From assembly GCF_017979425.1 (NCBI RefSeq), contig NZ_JAERIS010000003.1:21775-85774 (forward strand): a stretch of DNA of 64,000 nt. Direction: 5' to 3'. The position numbers were made by a program, and so were the translations under genes. How positions within the stretch are numbered: the first letter of the stretch is position 1; each line of letters opens with the position of its first letter. Positions 36,924 through 47,075 of the stretch are shown piece by piece. The notes beneath the pieces are model-generated. The model was not told where the DNA came from, searched no databases, and saw only the letters and a list, made by a program, of their open reading frames with translations. This DNA is from Helicobacter salomonis (GTDB taxonomy: Bacteria; Campylobacterota; Campylobacteria; Campylobacterales; Helicobacteraceae).

Positions 36924-37487
36924 TCAAAACAGATAGGCATAGGAGGCGATCCAGTAGTAAGTCTGCATCATGATCTCCGCATAACGCGTGGATTTGATTT
37001 TCCCAAAAGGGAATTTAACACCCAATTCTACGCGGTGTTTTTGGGCAAGCGTGCCTCCCAAGCCCACATTAACAATCCCATTATAACCCATAAAACTGCG
37101 TGCATTCACGGGGCTATTGAGTGTTTGAGCATTTTGAAAGTAGCCAAACCCCACACCCACATAAGTGCCCACCGCCATTTTTTTAGAGATGTGATAAAAA
37201 TCGTTGATCATATCCACATTGAAACTTAAAAAAGAGTAGACATTGGTGTGTAAGGCGGTAGGTCTAAGTGCCATAATATAATCCATGTTTGCTCTAATGG
37301 CCAGGTATTTTAAGGCGTTAAATTGATACCCCCCGCGAATTCCCCATAAAAAATTGTTTTGCCAGGGTGTAGGAACCATTCTAAGGGTTTGAAACCCTGT
37401 GCTGACCCCAATAAAAATGTGATTTTTGGAAGAATCGCGTGCCCAAAGAACCGAGGCACATAGTAATAACACTGCTAGCGTTCGCAT
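36924..37487 (-). CDS. Small outer membrane protein (HP0608-like)
   Basis: 187 residues with a signal peptide (MRTLAVLLLCASVLWARDS) and an eight-strand-like barrel sequence ending in aromatic residues (YWIASYAYLF), the usual sorting signal for outer-membrane insertion. GVSTGFQTLRMVPTPWQNNF and GYQFNALKYLAIRANMDY resemble small Helicobacter outer membrane proteins. I place the start at ATG 37487, sharing one base with the hefC stop. Co-transcribed behind the efflux operon, as in H. pylori; its role there is unknown. Confidence 0.78.
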   Translation of the reverse strand: MRTLAVLLLCASVLWARDSSKNHIFIGVSTGFQTLRMVPTPWQNNFLWGIRGGYQFNALKYLAIRANMDYIMALRPTALHTNVYSFLSFNVDMINDFYHISKKMAVGTYVGVGFGYFQNAQTLNSPVNARSFMGYNGIVNVGLGGTLAQKHRVELGVKFPFGKIKSTRYAEIMMQTYYWIASYAYLF

Positions 37488-40400
37488 CAATTACCTTGAT
37501 AGAATTTCTTAAGCTTGTCATCCAAAGGGGCCAATAGACGATAGAAAATGGGCACGACCAACAAGCTTAAAAGCATGGAAACCATCAAGCCCCCACTCAT
37601 GGCAATCCCGATGGGGGATTTCATCGCCGCGCCCTGTCCACTCGCCAAAGCTAGGGGCAACATTCCGCACACCATTGCAATGGTGGTCATCAAAATAGGG
37701 CGTAGGCGCGACTCGCCGGCTAAAATGATCGCCTCTACAATGCCATGCCCCTCCTTGCGCCGATCATTGGCGATATCAATGATCAGAGTGGCGTTCTTGC
37801 CTACCATTCCGATAAGCAAGATCAGCCCCATTAAGGAGAACATGCTCATGGGCTGGTTAGCCAAACCTAGTGCAAAGAATGCTCCTGAGAAACTCAAGGG
37901 CATGGTTACCATGATAATCAAGGGTTCTAAAAAGGATTCGTAGAGCGCGGCCAAAATCATATAAATGAGAATGAAGGCTGTCGCAATCGCTACTCCAAAG
38001 GCGATATTGGTTTCTTTAAGTCTGTCTGCATCCCCGGTAAAAGTGTAAGTCGCTCCCTTGGCTAACCACTCCCCAGAGTGCTCTTGGACCTGGCTTAAAA
38101 TCTCTCCCAAATCCACTCCTTCAGCAGGTCTAGCTAGCACGGTTACGCTGCGCTGACGGTTATAGCGGGTGATATTCGAGGGAACTTTGCGCTCCACAAT
38201 TTCAATCAAGCCGTCTAAGAACATCAATTTGCCATCTTTGTTACGGATCTGCAGCCGCTTGATTGCATCAATATCCATTTTTTTATCTGTAGGAACACGG
38301 ATAATAATGTCGTATTCTCTTCCATTTTCTTTAAAATAACTCACTCGATTTTCCCCAGACAAAGCATCGCTCACCACCGAGGCGATGTTTTGTACACTCA
38401 CACCGTATTTCGTAGTTGTGGCCCGCAATACTTTGAGCTGATATTGGGTTTGGGAGTCTGAAGTGTTTGTATGGTAGCCCGCTACCTTGCCCTTCATTTG
38501 CGGACTCTCCAATAAAAATTTCTTCAAACCCGCCACGCTTTTGTCAACTAACTCTTGGGAAGAGGCATAGACAAAGGCCTGGAACGCCGAACTATCCCCT
38601 CCACCAATGAGAGGCACTTCCGCTAAGTTGATAGAAACGAGATCCTTAGCTTCTGGCAACGCGTGGAGTTTAGCACGCATATCTTTCATGATTGTAAATT
38701 GGCTTCTTTGATGGTGCTCTTTGAGTTTGACATAAAACTTGCCTCTGAAGGTGCTCTGCACACTCCCATAACCCACCTGCATGGAGTTAAAATCCACATC
38801 GGGGTCTTTCTCAATCACAGCCTGTAAGGCTCGCATTTTTTTGAGCATTTCTTTAAGACTAATATTAGTGTTGGCTTTCACAAAGATATTGAACATACCC
38901 CGATCTTCTTGCAGCATAAATTCCATGCCCAGTTTGCCAGCCACATGCAAAGAAAAGGCGAAGACTCCAGCGACTACTCCGCCCACGATCAATTTGTGTT
39001 CTAAAATCCAGCCTAATAATTTGGCATAAGCCTTTTCCATGCCTTGAAAAAAGGGCTCCGTGCGCTTGTAAAGTGCAGAGGGCTTGGAGCTCACGAGAAT
39101 GGAGCTTAGCATGGGGATCACCGTTACCACCACCACATAGGAAATCACAATGGCTAGGGCGACCGTGATTCCAAAACTTTGGAAAAATCGCCCCACAATC
39201 CCGCTCATATTTCCCACAGGAATAAAGACAGACAAAAGCATGGCCGAGATCGCGATGATGGCAAAGGCGATCTCATGCACACCCTCATAGCTAGCACTTC
39301 TTTTATCCATCCCTGCTTCTAGTTTTTTGTGGATATTCTCGATGATTACGATCGCATCGTCAATGATGATCCCAATGGAGAGCGTGAGGGCCACCATGGT
39401 GAGCATATTGAGTGAAAAGCCCATCCAGTTGATGAGCGCGAAAGTCCCCATCACTGAAATGGGGATACTCATCGCTGAAACAAAGGTGATGGAAAAACTG
39501 CGTAAAAACACGAAGACAACAGCGATGGCTAAAATCCCGCCCAAGATTAAGTCAAATTTGACATCTTCAATCGAGTGGCGGGTGTAATCTGTGGTGTCTA
39601 AAAAGGGGCGCAGATCGTAGCCCGGACTCACCGCGCGCATCGCGTCCATTTCTTGGTAGATTCCATCTACGATTTTAATTTCATTGGCCCCAGCAATCTT
39701 TTGTACTTCTAGCACGATGCCTTGATCGCGTCCGTAGCTTGCATAAGTGATGTCTGGGTCAATGCCTTCTTCCAGAGTGGCAATATCACTCAAGCGCACA
39801 TGGTTGCCAATCTGAATATTGGCTAGATCAGTCATTGTGTAGCTATTCCCATCCACTAAAATGGCGTAGTTTTTCTCTTGAGAGATGATCTTACCCCCGT
39901 CCATCTCTAGGTTTTGGGTTTTCAGGGCGTTGTAGAGATCCACATAGGTCAAATTGTATTTGTTCATTAGGCTTGGATCAGCGTAAATGCGCACCTGTTT
40001 TTCTTGGAAGCCCTGCAATTGCACCCCACCCACGCCCTCGATCTTTTGCAACATTGGCTTGATGATGTTTTTGGCGTGATCGTTGATTTCAGCAAGAGTT
40101 TTTTGCTTGCTGGTTAAAAAGATCGAGAGAATCGGTTGCGAGCTGGTATCCACTTTATCAATGGCGGGCTTACGGATATTGGGATCGTCAAAGCTAATCG
40201 AAGACACTTTGTTGATGATGTCATTGAGCGCGGTGGTAATGGGTTTCTCTAAGACAAACTCCACGATTACGATACTAATGTTGCGCGCGCTATTAGAGGT
40301 AACTTTTTTAATGCCATCCACCCCCATGACCGCTTCTTCGACCTTATCTGTAACCTTGCTCTCTACAATATCCGCGCTTGCTCCTGGGTAGCTGGTTCTG

Positions 40401-40534
40401 ACTACTACGACGGGGAAATCAATGTTGGGAAAAAGAGCGATACTGATTTTATCTAGCGCCATAGTGCCAAAGAAGACTACCATGAGCGCAAACATCAAGG
40501 TAGTAACGGGTCTTTGAATTGCTAATTTGTACAC
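37487..40534 (-). CDS. hefC: RND multidrug efflux pump, inner-membrane component
   Basis: 1015 residues, AcrB/HefC family with 12 membrane spans and two large periplasmic loops. Marks include FPNIDFPVVVVRTSYPGAS, VALTLSIGIIIDDAIVIIEN with the proton-relay acids in the fourth span, and GLILLIGMVGKNATLIIDIA in the tenth. Uses the proton gradient to expel drugs and bile salts with HefA and HefB. GTG start with AGGA in front. It lies nine bases behind hefB. Confidence 0.94.
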   Translation of the reverse strand: MYKLAIQRPVTTLMFALMVVFFGTMALDKISIALFPNIDFPVVVVRTSYPGASADIVESKVTDKVEEAVMGVDGIKKVTSNSARNISIVIVEFVLEKPITTALNDIINKVSSISFDDPNIRKPAIDKVDTSSQPILSIFLTSKQKTLAEINDHAKNIIKPMLQKIEGVGGVQLQGFQEKQVRIYADPSLMNKYNLTYVDLYNALKTQNLEMDGGKIISQEKNYAILVDGNSYTMTDLANIQIGNHVRLSDIATLEEGIDPDITYASYGRDQGIVLEVQKIAGANEIKIVDGIYQEMDAMRAVSPGYDLRPFLDTTDYTRHSIEDVKFDLILGGILAIAVVFVFLRSFSITFVSAMSIPISVMGTFALINWMGFSLNMLTMVALTLSIGIIIDDAIVIIENIHKKLEAGMDKRSASYEGVHEIAFAIIAISAMLLSVFIPVGNMSGIVGRFFQSFGITVALAIVISYVVVVTVIPMLSSILVSSKPSALYKRTEPFFQGMEKAYAKLLGWILEHKLIVGGVVAGVFAFSLHVAGKLGMEFMLQEDRGMFNIFVKANTNISLKEMLKKMRALQAVIEKDPDVDFNSMQVGYGSVQSTFRGKFYVKLKEHHQRSQFTIMKDMRAKLHALPEAKDLVSINLAEVPLIGGGDSSAFQAFVYASSQELVDKSVAGLKKFLLESPQMKGKVAGYHTNTSDSQTQYQLKVLRATTTKYGVSVQNIASVVSDALSGENRVSYFKENGREYDIIIRVPTDKKMDIDAIKRLQIRNKDGKLMFLDGLIEIVERKVPSNITRYNRQRSVTVLARPAEGVDLGEILSQVQEHSGEWLAKGATYTFTGDADRLKETNIAFGVAIATAFILIYMILAALYESFLEPLIIMVTMPLSFSGAFFALGLANQPMSMFSLMGLILLIGMVGKNATLIIDIANDRRKEGHGIVEAIILAGESRLRPILMTTIAMVCGMLPLALASGQGAAMKSPIGIAMSGGLMVSMLLSLLVVPIFYRLLAPLDDKLKKFYQGN

Positions 40535-40543
40535 AAGGACTTC

Positions 40544-41239
40544 CTACTGGATGAATCCGTCCCCAAAGACACCCGGGACTAAGATGCTATCTGGGGGTAG
40601 GAGGGCTTCAGCACTGACCTTGCGCGTGCTCACATCAATGGTTGGGTAAATCTTGGTAATGATTGCCTGTTGTTTTTCTGGCTTGCCATCAATGCTATAA
40701 GTGAATTTATCCCCTACTTTGACTACTGGCAGATACTTTGAGTCAAATTCTAGCACCAGCTTTGCTTTCCTGCTCACCAATCTAAAAAGAATCGTATTAT
40801 TAGCTCCCATTCCCTCACCTAATTCGATATTCTTACTGGCAATCACGCCATCAAAGGGAGCTCTCAAAATAGTTTTTTCCACCACAGCGAGGGCATAGTT
40901 GCGATCAAATTCTAGTTTTTTATAGTCTGCATAGTATTTATCGAGCGTATTTTTATCGATAGCACTTCCGATCTTCTTATAGCGTTCGTATTGCTTTTGT
41001 GTGAAATTGAATTGCTGCGTAATAGAATCGACTTGAGATTTTTTGTCCTTATTGTAAAGGGTGAGCAAGATATCCCCTTTTTTAACCCTGCTCCCCACAT
41101 CTACATAAATCGCATCCACAATCCCCGAAGAATCGAGGGTCAAATTTGCATCTTCCAGCGCCTCTACATTGAAAATCGCATACACCTCTTTGGCATGAAG
41201 CCCTACTAACAATAGCAGGGCGCATAAAATGGTCCTCAT
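40544..41239 (-). CDS. hefB: RND efflux periplasmic adaptor (membrane fusion protein)
   Basis: 231 residues with a signal peptide (MRTILCALLLLVGLHAKE). Lipoyl-like domain split around a helical hairpin: DAIYVDVGSRVKKGDILLTL and RAPFDGVIASKNIELGEGMG. Links HefC to the outer-membrane channel HefA. Start at ATG 41239, six bases after AAGGA. A TTG at 41245 is possible. Short for the family, as in H. pylori HP0606. Confidence 0.92.
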   Translation of the reverse strand: MRTILCALLLLVGLHAKEVYAIFNVEALEDANLTLDSSGIVDAIYVDVGSRVKKGDILLTLYNKDKKSQVDSITQQFNFTQKQYERYKKIGSAIDKNTLDKYYADYKKLEFDRNYALAVVEKTILRAPFDGVIASKNIELGEGMGANNTILFRLVSRKAKLVLEFDSKYLPVVKVGDKFTYSIDGKPEKQQAIITKIYPTIDVSTRKVSAEALLPPDSILVPGVFGDGFIQ

Positions 41240-41248
41240 TGTCAATCC

Positions 41249-42613
41249 TTAGCGCACATAATCTTGGATATGGTGGCCACTATAAAAAATATAATTGGCC
41301 TTTTGCATTTCGTAATTATTGAGTGATTGATTGTAGATCACCTCTGCATCAAAACGGGTGCGCAGCGCCCTCAAGTAGGTTGTAAAATCTACCAAACTCG
41401 CGTTGTATTTTTTCTTGATACTCTCGTAAGAGAGAGTTGCAGATTTCAAGCTTGCTTCAGAGCTGCGGATTTTAGAGCGGGCCATGTCTAAAGATTTGCG
41501 ATAAAGTTGTTCGTCTTTCTGCTGTTCTAGCTTTTTATAGGTGAGCGTTTTTTCTTGGGCGAGTTGGCCTAGACGCACATACTGCTTTTGTAAATTCAAC
41601 CCAACATCGCTCAATAAATCCAAACTAATCACTAAAGATACCGTGTTTTGTTGGGTGGGGAAGAGGTTATCCAATCTATTGCCTATCGCAAAAGCAGGCT
41701 TTTGGATGTAGTATTGCCAATCATCTGTCAGATCAATGCTGGGATAGTAATTGAGTTGCTTATTCTGGTAGTGGATGGCCGTGATCTGTTCTCGAAGCGA
41801 GCGCAAATCAGCGCGCTCTCTAATTCCCAAATTGGGTTCTAAAATGGTGGTGCGTTTCAAAGAAGGAATTTTAGAATTAGTTAAATACTCTAAGGTGAGG
41901 CGGTTTTGTTCGATGGCAAACTCCATGTCCGTGATATCATTCTGACTGAGTGCCCCCTGGGCCTTAGCACTTTCTAAATTGTCGATGGTAGTCAGTCCTT
42001 GGTCGAAAAGTTGACTGGTGCGCTTGATATCCGCACGCAACTCAGCTAGCTTGCGTTTGAGTGCTACGAGCTGGGCCATGTTGTTGAAGTATTGGTAATA
42101 TTGTTGCACCACTTGTAAATAGATGCTCTGTCTGGTGTATTCCATGCTGGCCAAGGTAGAACGATAGGTGGCGGATTTTTCCTTAACGCCATTGATTGTG
42201 CTAAAACCTTTAAAAAGGTTGAGATCGAGTTTTGTATTGAGGAGCTGCATGTCATACACGGGGTCTAGTGTCGAGCTCCTATTTCTGTGGCTATAAGTGT
42301 AATTGCTATTGAGAGTGGGTAAAAACTTGACTTTAGCGATCGTATGGTTTTTGAGTGCTTGACTCACCTGTAACTGCGCTGATTGCAAAGAATAGTTATT
42401 GTTGGCACTTCTAATGAGTTCAGCTAGGCCTAATGCGCCAGTTGTAGTGGTCGCAAACTTCTTTTCTTCCATAGCCTCTAGCTCTTGAATTCCCAGAGCG
42501 AGTGGGCCCGTAGGGCGGTATGCTTCTAATTCCAAGGCATGCGATAATGTTCCAAAAATCCATAAGCAAGAAAACCATAAAAAAAACCTAAAACGCAAAA
42601 TAAAACTCCACAT
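41249..42613 (-). CDS. hefA: Outer-membrane efflux channel (TolC-like)
   Basis: 454 residues. TolC/OEP family with two repeats of helices and strands: NNYSLQSAQLQVSQALKNHT and SLDMARSKIRSSEASLKSAT. A signal peptide follows a basic start (about residues 1-26). The annotated ATG 42613 lacks a ribosome binding site; a TATATG lies eight bases before it, so a leaderless message is possible. A TTG five codons in has GGAG at normal distance. Heads the hefA-hefB-hefC-OMP operon. Confidence 0.92.
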   Translation of the reverse strand: MWSFILRFRFFLWFSCLWIFGTLSHALELEAYRPTGPLALGIQELEAMEEKKFATTTTGALGLAELIRSANNNYSLQSAQLQVSQALKNHTIAKVKFLPTLNSNYTYSHRNRSSTLDPVYDMQLLNTKLDLNLFKGFSTINGVKEKSATYRSTLASMEYTRQSIYLQVVQQYYQYFNNMAQLVALKRKLAELRADIKRTSQLFDQGLTTIDNLESAKAQGALSQNDITDMEFAIEQNRLTLEYLTNSKIPSLKRTTILEPNLGIRERADLRSLREQITAIHYQNKQLNYYPSIDLTDDWQYYIQKPAFAIGNRLDNLFPTQQNTVSLVISLDLLSDVGLNLQKQYVRLGQLAQEKTLTYKKLEQQKDEQLYRKSLDMARSKIRSSEASLKSATLSYESIKKKYNASLVDFTTYLRALRTRFDAEVIYNQSLNNYEMQKANYIFYSGHHIQDYVR

Positions 42614-42638
42614 AAAGACTGCATATATCGCATTGTGA

Positions 42639-42715
42639 TGGTGTCCTCGGCGGGATTTGAACCCACGGCCTTACGATTAGGAATCGTACGCTCTATCCAA
42701 CTGAGCTACAAGGAC
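42639..42715 (-). tRNA. tRNA-Arg (anticodon CCT)
   Basis: 77 bases with encoded CCA. Acceptor GTCCTTG pairs with CGAGGAC through one G-U. Anticodon stem TACGA/TCGTA holds the loop TTCCTAA, anticodon CCT, reading AGG. The T arm carries GGTTCAAATCC. It lies between hup and hefA, all on the minus strand. Confidence 0.96.
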
Positions 42716-42739
42716 AAGCGCGCCTTAGGCGCACGAGGA

Positions 42740-43042
42740 CTATTTTTTCTTTTTGCTATTTTTTGGGGCAGCTACAAGATCTTTGAGCACCTTACCAGGT
42801 TTGAATTTAGGCACCATTTTGTCTTTAGTGGTGTAGGTTTTATCACTCCCAGGCACTTTCCCCTTTTTGCCTTTCTGCAAAACTGCCTCAAATTTCCCAA
42901 AGCCCACTAATTCCACGCTTGCATGCGAACTCAATGCCTTCTCAACGGCCTTAATAAAACCATTAAGCGCCAACTCAGCATCTTTCTTATCTTTGAACCC
43001 TCCCTCCTTTTGCATCAAATCCAAAAACTCCAGTTTTTTCAT
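42740..43042 (-). CDS. hup: DNA-binding protein HU
   Basis: 100 residues. Typical HU: helical N terminus, VELVGFGKFEAVLQKGKKGK around the body, and a conserved arm with PKFKPGKVLKDLV. The C-terminal tail PKNSKKKK is more basic than in many HUs. It bends DNA and protects it in acid-stressed Helicobacter. The start is ATG 43042, six bases after AAGGA. A GTG at 43045 is less likely. 24 bases separate its stop from the tRNA gene downstream. Confidence 0.94.
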   Translation of the reverse strand: MKKLEFLDLMQKEGGFKDKKDAELALNGFIKAVEKALSSHASVELVGFGKFEAVLQKGKKGKVPGSDKTYTTKDKMVPKFKPGKVLKDLVAAPKNSKKKK

Positions 43043-43089
43043 CACTCATCCTTTACATTATTTTTTTTAGGAAAACAAATACGTCCGTC

Positions 43090-43095
43090 ATTATA
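43090..43095 (-). promoter_or_regulatory. -10 element of the hup promoter
   Basis: Perfect TATAAT on the minus strand behind a T-rich run (TTTTTTGTAG), giving a leader of about 40 bases before the hup ATG. The rest of the region up to the gapA start (43096-43337) holds a chance open frame and no clear signal. Confidence 0.6.
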
Positions 43096-43337
43096 CTACA
43101 AAAAACCCATGATCGCGTCAATTCCGCGTTTAATGCTAAAAGTAGAAATCGGGGTATTGATTTCTGGGGAGCAGAATCTTGGCACAAGTGAGCTGGTTTT
43201 AGATGGTGTAACCCCCTGGTATTCATGCTATGAGAAGTGTATTATCTCCACTTACTGGGCGGTGATTCACAATCCCTTCAAGTTAGCTATTGTATGATGT
43301 ATAGTTTAGTCAAAATTTATCTAATAAAGGGGCTAGT

Positions 43338-44333
43338 TTGGTGCGTGTGGCAATCAATGGGACTGGACGAATTGGCTTGTGCGCTGCGCGCATTGTAGCA
43401 AAACATAAGGACATGGAGTTGGTTGCCATCAATTCTACTTGTGATCTAGATACCCTGATCCATCTTTTGCGTTACGATTCATTGCATAAACACGACGGAC
43501 ATGTGGAAAAGGTCAATGAAGAGGGTTTGTGCATGGATAATAGTTTGTTCGTGCGTGTTGTCCATGAACGCGATCCAGCCAAACTAGACTTTGGAGAGGC
43601 GCAAGTGGTGTTGGAGTGCACGGGAAAATTTAACGATTATGATTTAGCCAGAGTGCATTTGAAAAACGCTGTGCAGAATGTGGTAATCTCTGCTCCAGCT
43701 ACAAATACCCCCACTTTTGTCTATGGCGTGAATCACACCAGCTACGCTAATGAGCCCATTATTTCTAACGCTTCTTGCACCACTAATGCGCTCGCCCCCC
43801 TTCTTTGGGTGCTCGATCAACATTTTGGTATAGAGCATGCCTTAATGACCACGATTCACAGCTACACCAATGATCAAAATCTCTTGGATTCCAAACATAA
43901 AGACCTGCGTCGCGCTAGAGCGGCCGCTTTGAATATTATCCCCACCAGCACGGGGGTCAACAAGGCTTTAGCCCATATCTTGCCCCATCTAGCCCCTAAA
44001 GTCAAGGGTTTAGCACTACGCGTGCCTACCCCAGTTGTGAGCTTGATTGACTTGAGTGTGCATACTCATCAAGAGATGAGCCTAGAGGGTATCCATGCAA
44101 GTATGCAGCTAGCCAGTCGTACCACTCTAAAGGGCGTTTTAGGAGTTGATGCCCACCAACGCGTTTCCAGCGACTTTATCGACAGTCCCTATAGTGCAGT
44201 TTATATTGAAGATCAGACCTTGGTTTTAGATGAGCACCATGCTAAGGTGTTAGCGTGGTATGACAATGAAGTGGGCTATTCTCAACGGCTTGTAGATATG
44301 GCCTACTACACGATAAAAGGACAAACATGCTAG
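43338..44333 (+). CDS. gapA: Glyceraldehyde-3-phosphate dehydrogenase
   Basis: 331 residues. NAD(P)-binding [14 protein letters not shown] at the start; catalytic Cys in [37 protein letters not shown] and WYDNEVGYS at expected places. Reversible step of glycolysis/gluconeogenesis. The start is TTG 43338 with AAGGGG five bases before; a GTG at 43341 is possible. It overlaps pgk by seven bases, and the order gapA-pgk-corA is that of H. pylori (HP1346-HP1344). Confidence 0.94.
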   Translation: MVRVAINGTGRIGLCAARIVAKHKDMELVAINSTCDLDTLIHLLRYDSLHKHDGHVEKVNEEGLCMDNSLFVRVVHERDPAKLDFGEAQVVLECTGKFNDYDLARVHLKNAVQNVVISAPATNTPTFVYGVNHTSYANEPIISNASCTTNALAPLLWVLDQHFGIEHALMTTIHSYTNDQNLLDSKHKDLRRARAAALNIIPTSTGVNKALAHILPHLAPKVKGLALRVPTPVVSLIDLSVHTHQEMSLEGIHASMQLASRTTLKGVLGVDAHQRVSSDFIDSPYSAVYIEDQTLVLDEHHAKVLAWYDNEVGYSQRLVDMAYYTIKGQTC

Positions 44334-45547
44334 CGGGAATCAAGCGCATGCAAGAGGTTTTAGGAATCCAGGATGTGGCGTTGCAGGGCAAAAATGTGCT
44401 CATTCGCGTGGATTTCAATGTGCCCTTAGATAAGGATTTCAATATCACCGAAGACACGCGCATACGCGAGAGTGTTCCCACCATTAATTATTGCATCGAT
44501 AATGGGGCGAAGTCTGTGATCTTAGTGGGACATTTGGGACGCCCTGACCCCAAGCTAGATGGGCAACAGGAAAGCCAATTTTCCCTCAGTCATTTGGTGA
44601 AACGCTTGGAACGTCTGCTCAATAAAGAGGTCTTATTCGCACACTCTTTGTCAATGGCGCAAAAACTCCAAGCAGAGCATGAGCATCCCGTGATTTTGGT
44701 TGAGAATTTGCGTTTTTACAAGGGTGAAAGGGAGAATGACCCCGAGTTTTCTAAGCAATTGGCAGGTCTGTGTGAGGTATATGTTAATGATGCTTTTGGC
44801 ACAAGCCATCGCAAGCATGCCAGCACCTATGGCATTGCCCAGTATGTGCCTACTAAGGTGGCTGGTTTCTTGCTTAAGAAGGAAATTAATTCTTTTGCCA
44901 AGGCTCTAGCTAATCCTCTACGCCCTGTGCTTTTGATTGTAGGGGGCGCTAAGGTCAGCTCAAAACTAACATTGTTGCGTAATATTTTAGACAGGGTGGA
45001 TAAAATCATTATCGGAGGTGCGATGAGCAACACCTTTTTGCAAGCCCTCAATTACAATATGCAAGCCTCTTTGGTGGAAGAGGATTTGATTCAGGATGCC
45101 CTGGACATCTTACAAACAGCCAAACAAAAGGGTGTGCATGTCTACCTGCCCGTAGATGTGGTGAGCAGTCCTCATTTGGAGCATACTGACCAGGCACAGA
45201 TCACTCCCGCTCAAGATATCCCCTTAAATCATATGGCCGTAGACATCGGTCCAGCTACCTCTAAGCTCTTCTCCTTAGTGATCCAAAGTAGCCAAACCAT
45301 CCTTTGGAATGGTCCATTGGGTGTCTATGAAATCCCCTTATTTAGTCGGGGCTCTTCTGTGATTGCTCATAGCATTTCTAACACCTATGCCTTTTCGTTG
45401 GTCGGTGGAGGGGATACTATTGATGTTTTGACGCGTGCGGGTTATAAGGATAGTGTGAGTTTTATCTCCACTGGTGGGGGGGCGAGCCTAGAGCTTTTAG
45501 AAGGCAAAATTTTGGTTGCCTTTGAAGTGTTGGACCGCCGTTCATGA
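44327..45547 (+). CDS. pgk: Phosphoglycerate kinase
   Basis: 406 residues. [58 protein letters not shown] and [16 protein letters not shown] are the substrate- and nucleotide-binding motifs. ATG 44327 lies inside the last codons of gapA, so translation is coupled. Works with GapA in the direction of gluconeogenesis, in line with PpsA in the window. Confidence 0.95.
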   Translation: MLAGIKRMQEVLGIQDVALQGKNVLIRVDFNVPLDKDFNITEDTRIRESVPTINYCIDNGAKSVILVGHLGRPDPKLDGQQESQFSLSHLVKRLERLLNKEVLFAHSLSMAQKLQAEHEHPVILVENLRFYKGERENDPEFSKQLAGLCEVYVNDAFGTSHRKHASTYGIAQYVPTKVAGFLLKKEINSFAKALANPLRPVLLIVGGAKVSSKLTLLRNILDRVDKIIIGGAMSNTFLQALNYNMQASLVEEDLIQDALDILQTAKQKGVHVYLPVDVVSSPHLEHTDQAQITPAQDIPLNHMAVDIGPATSKLFSLVIQSSQTILWNGPLGVYEIPLFSRGSSVIAHSISNTYAFSLVGGGDTIDVLTRAGYKDSVSFISTGGGASLELLEGKILVAFEVLDRRS

Positions 45548-45589
45548 AAGGGAGTGTGCCGTGCCCATCAGGATACAGGAGAGTTGGGC

Positions 45590-46543
45590 ATGATCAATGT
45601 CTTCGCCAAAAATAATGAACTCGTCGAGGTCTTTGCATTTCAAGGCTTTGAAAACTTTCCCTTGGAAGAGCAAAATATTCTTTGGTATGAAATCGTCAAT
45701 CCTACCTTTGCCGAACTCCATTGCATGGCACAGAACTACAATTTTGACCTGTACGAAGACCCAGAAAAGAGCGCAATTGCCAAGTATTGGGAGAATAGCA
45801 CTTCAATTACTATCAACACCTATTTTATTTACAAAGACTCGCCTCTAGCTTTCCACACAGAAGCGATCACCTACTTCATTGCTGACAATATTCTATTTAC
45901 CCTATACCATGGAGATTTCCCCATCTTCCAAGAAGTGCAACGGCGTGTGCTGGCCAGCCCAAAAAAATTCCACGATGGTTTTGACATCTTGGCTAAGATT
46001 TTAGAGCTCTACTTTGAAAAGGGAGCGGATTGTTTAGAAGAGGTCAATCGGGAAACTAGCGTGTTACGCAAGCAAATTGTCTTTGATTTAGAAGCTTGTA
46101 CCCATGAGGAAACCTTGATTTCGCTCTCTTTCCTACAAGAATTCAATATGGAATTACGCGATTCCCTCTTTGATAAAAGACGCATCATTACCGCCCTTTT
46201 AAAGAGCAATAAGGTCGATAATGAAACCAAAAAAGACTTTAACATCATTATCAAGGATTTTAATTCTTTAGTGGAATTCAGCACCGCTAATCTCAATGCC
46301 CTGGATAATATCCAAAATCTCTTCACCTCACAGGTCAATGTGGAGCAAAACAAAATTATCAAACTCTTTACCGTGGCTACCATGGCGATGATGCCCCCCA
46401 CTCTGATTGGCACGATCTACGGAATGAACTTTGAAGTGATGCCCGAGTTGCGCTGGGAATTTGGCTACCCTATTGCAATCGTAGCCATGGTCGTTTCCAC
46501 CATTCTACCCATTTTGTATTTTAAAAAGAAAGGCTGGCTCTAG
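45590..46543 (+). CDS. corA: Magnesium/cobalt transporter CorA
   Basis: 317 residues. A long cytoplasmic domain and two C-terminal spans with the pore motif IYGMNFEVMPEL, then a basic end KKKGWL. Main Mg2+ uptake channel. I place the start at ATG 45590 (MINVFAKNNE) with AGGAG before it. The upstream frame from 45554 has no such site. It is convergent with the PepSY-like gene, overlapping it by four bases. Confidence 0.94.
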   Translation: MINVFAKNNELVEVFAFQGFENFPLEEQNILWYEIVNPTFAELHCMAQNYNFDLYEDPEKSAIAKYWENSTSITINTYFIYKDSPLAFHTEAITYFIADNILFTLYHGDFPIFQEVQRRVLASPKKFHDGFDILAKILELYFEKGADCLEEVNRETSVLRKQIVFDLEACTHEETLISLSFLQEFNMELRDSLFDKRRIITALLKSNKVDNETKKDFNIIIKDFNSLVEFSTANLNALDNIQNLFTSQVNVEQNKIIKLFTVATMAMMPPTLIGTIYGMNFEVMPELRWEFGYPIAIVAMVVSTILPILYFKKKGWL

Positions 46544-47070
46544 ACGAGCGCACCCCAGAGCAACCCTCCTAGCACGATCAAGCCCAGCACAAATGCGCTG
46601 ATAATACCCTTAGTGTTCTTGCGCTTAAAGCCCATGAGCAATCCACTGAGGTAGAACAAACACAAGAATACCCCAAAGATAATCCCAAAGATCACAAGTG
46701 GCTTGCCCGCTCTGCCCTTATGCACTTGCATGAGTATCCCTAGCGCACTACGATGTATGCTTGTAATAACGCTCTGATTCCCCTGAGCATTCACATTGAT
46801 TTCATAACCAGCCGTACCAATAATCAACGCTCCCTTGCGTCTTCTAGGTTCGATCTTGGCAGGTAGGGCGATGTTTTTTTGCTTTAAAAAGTCTAAAAGA
46901 AATTCTAATTCTTTTTCTTTAGCTACAAGGGGCACGCTCCATTTGGTGATTTTAGCCCCACTATTGGAACCAAAATCTAAAAGGAAAGCTATCCCGCTAA
47001 TTACAAACAACAAAACCAAGGGTAAGAAAAACACGCTCGTATAAGCGTGGAACTTGTAAATGGTCTTCAT
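46540..47070 (-). CDS. PepSY-associated membrane protein
   Basis: 176 residues. An N-terminal helix (FHAYTSVFFLPLVLLFVISG), a periplasmic part of about 90 residues with a PepSY-like pattern (GYEINVNAQGNQSVITSIHR), and two spans at the end (about 118-172) with LMQVHKGRAGKPLVIFGIIF. Resembles small PepSY_TM proteins linked with iron uptake or reduction. The start is ATG 47070 with GAGG eight bases before. It is the last gene of a group with the synthase-like protein and the UPF0323 lipoprotein. Confidence 0.75.
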   Translation of the reverse strand: MKTIYKFHAYTSVFFLPLVLLFVISGIAFLLDFGSNSGAKITKWSVPLVAKEKELEFLLDFLKQKNIALPAKIEPRRRKGALIIGTAGYEINVNAQGNQSVITSIHRSALGILMQVHKGRAGKPLVIFGIIFGVFLCLFYLSGLLMGFKRKNTKGIISAFVLGLIVLGGLLWGALV

Positions 47071-47075
47071 ATGCA

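Noticed and set aside
43110..43297. Open frame between hup and gapA
   Set aside because: No ribosome binding site and no familiar sequence; kept as intergenic.
46540..46543. corA and PepSY-like gene overlap as a sign of misassembly
   Set aside because: Four-base convergent overlaps also occur at pdxA/thioesterase and mnmA/secreted protein, so they are normal for this compact genome.
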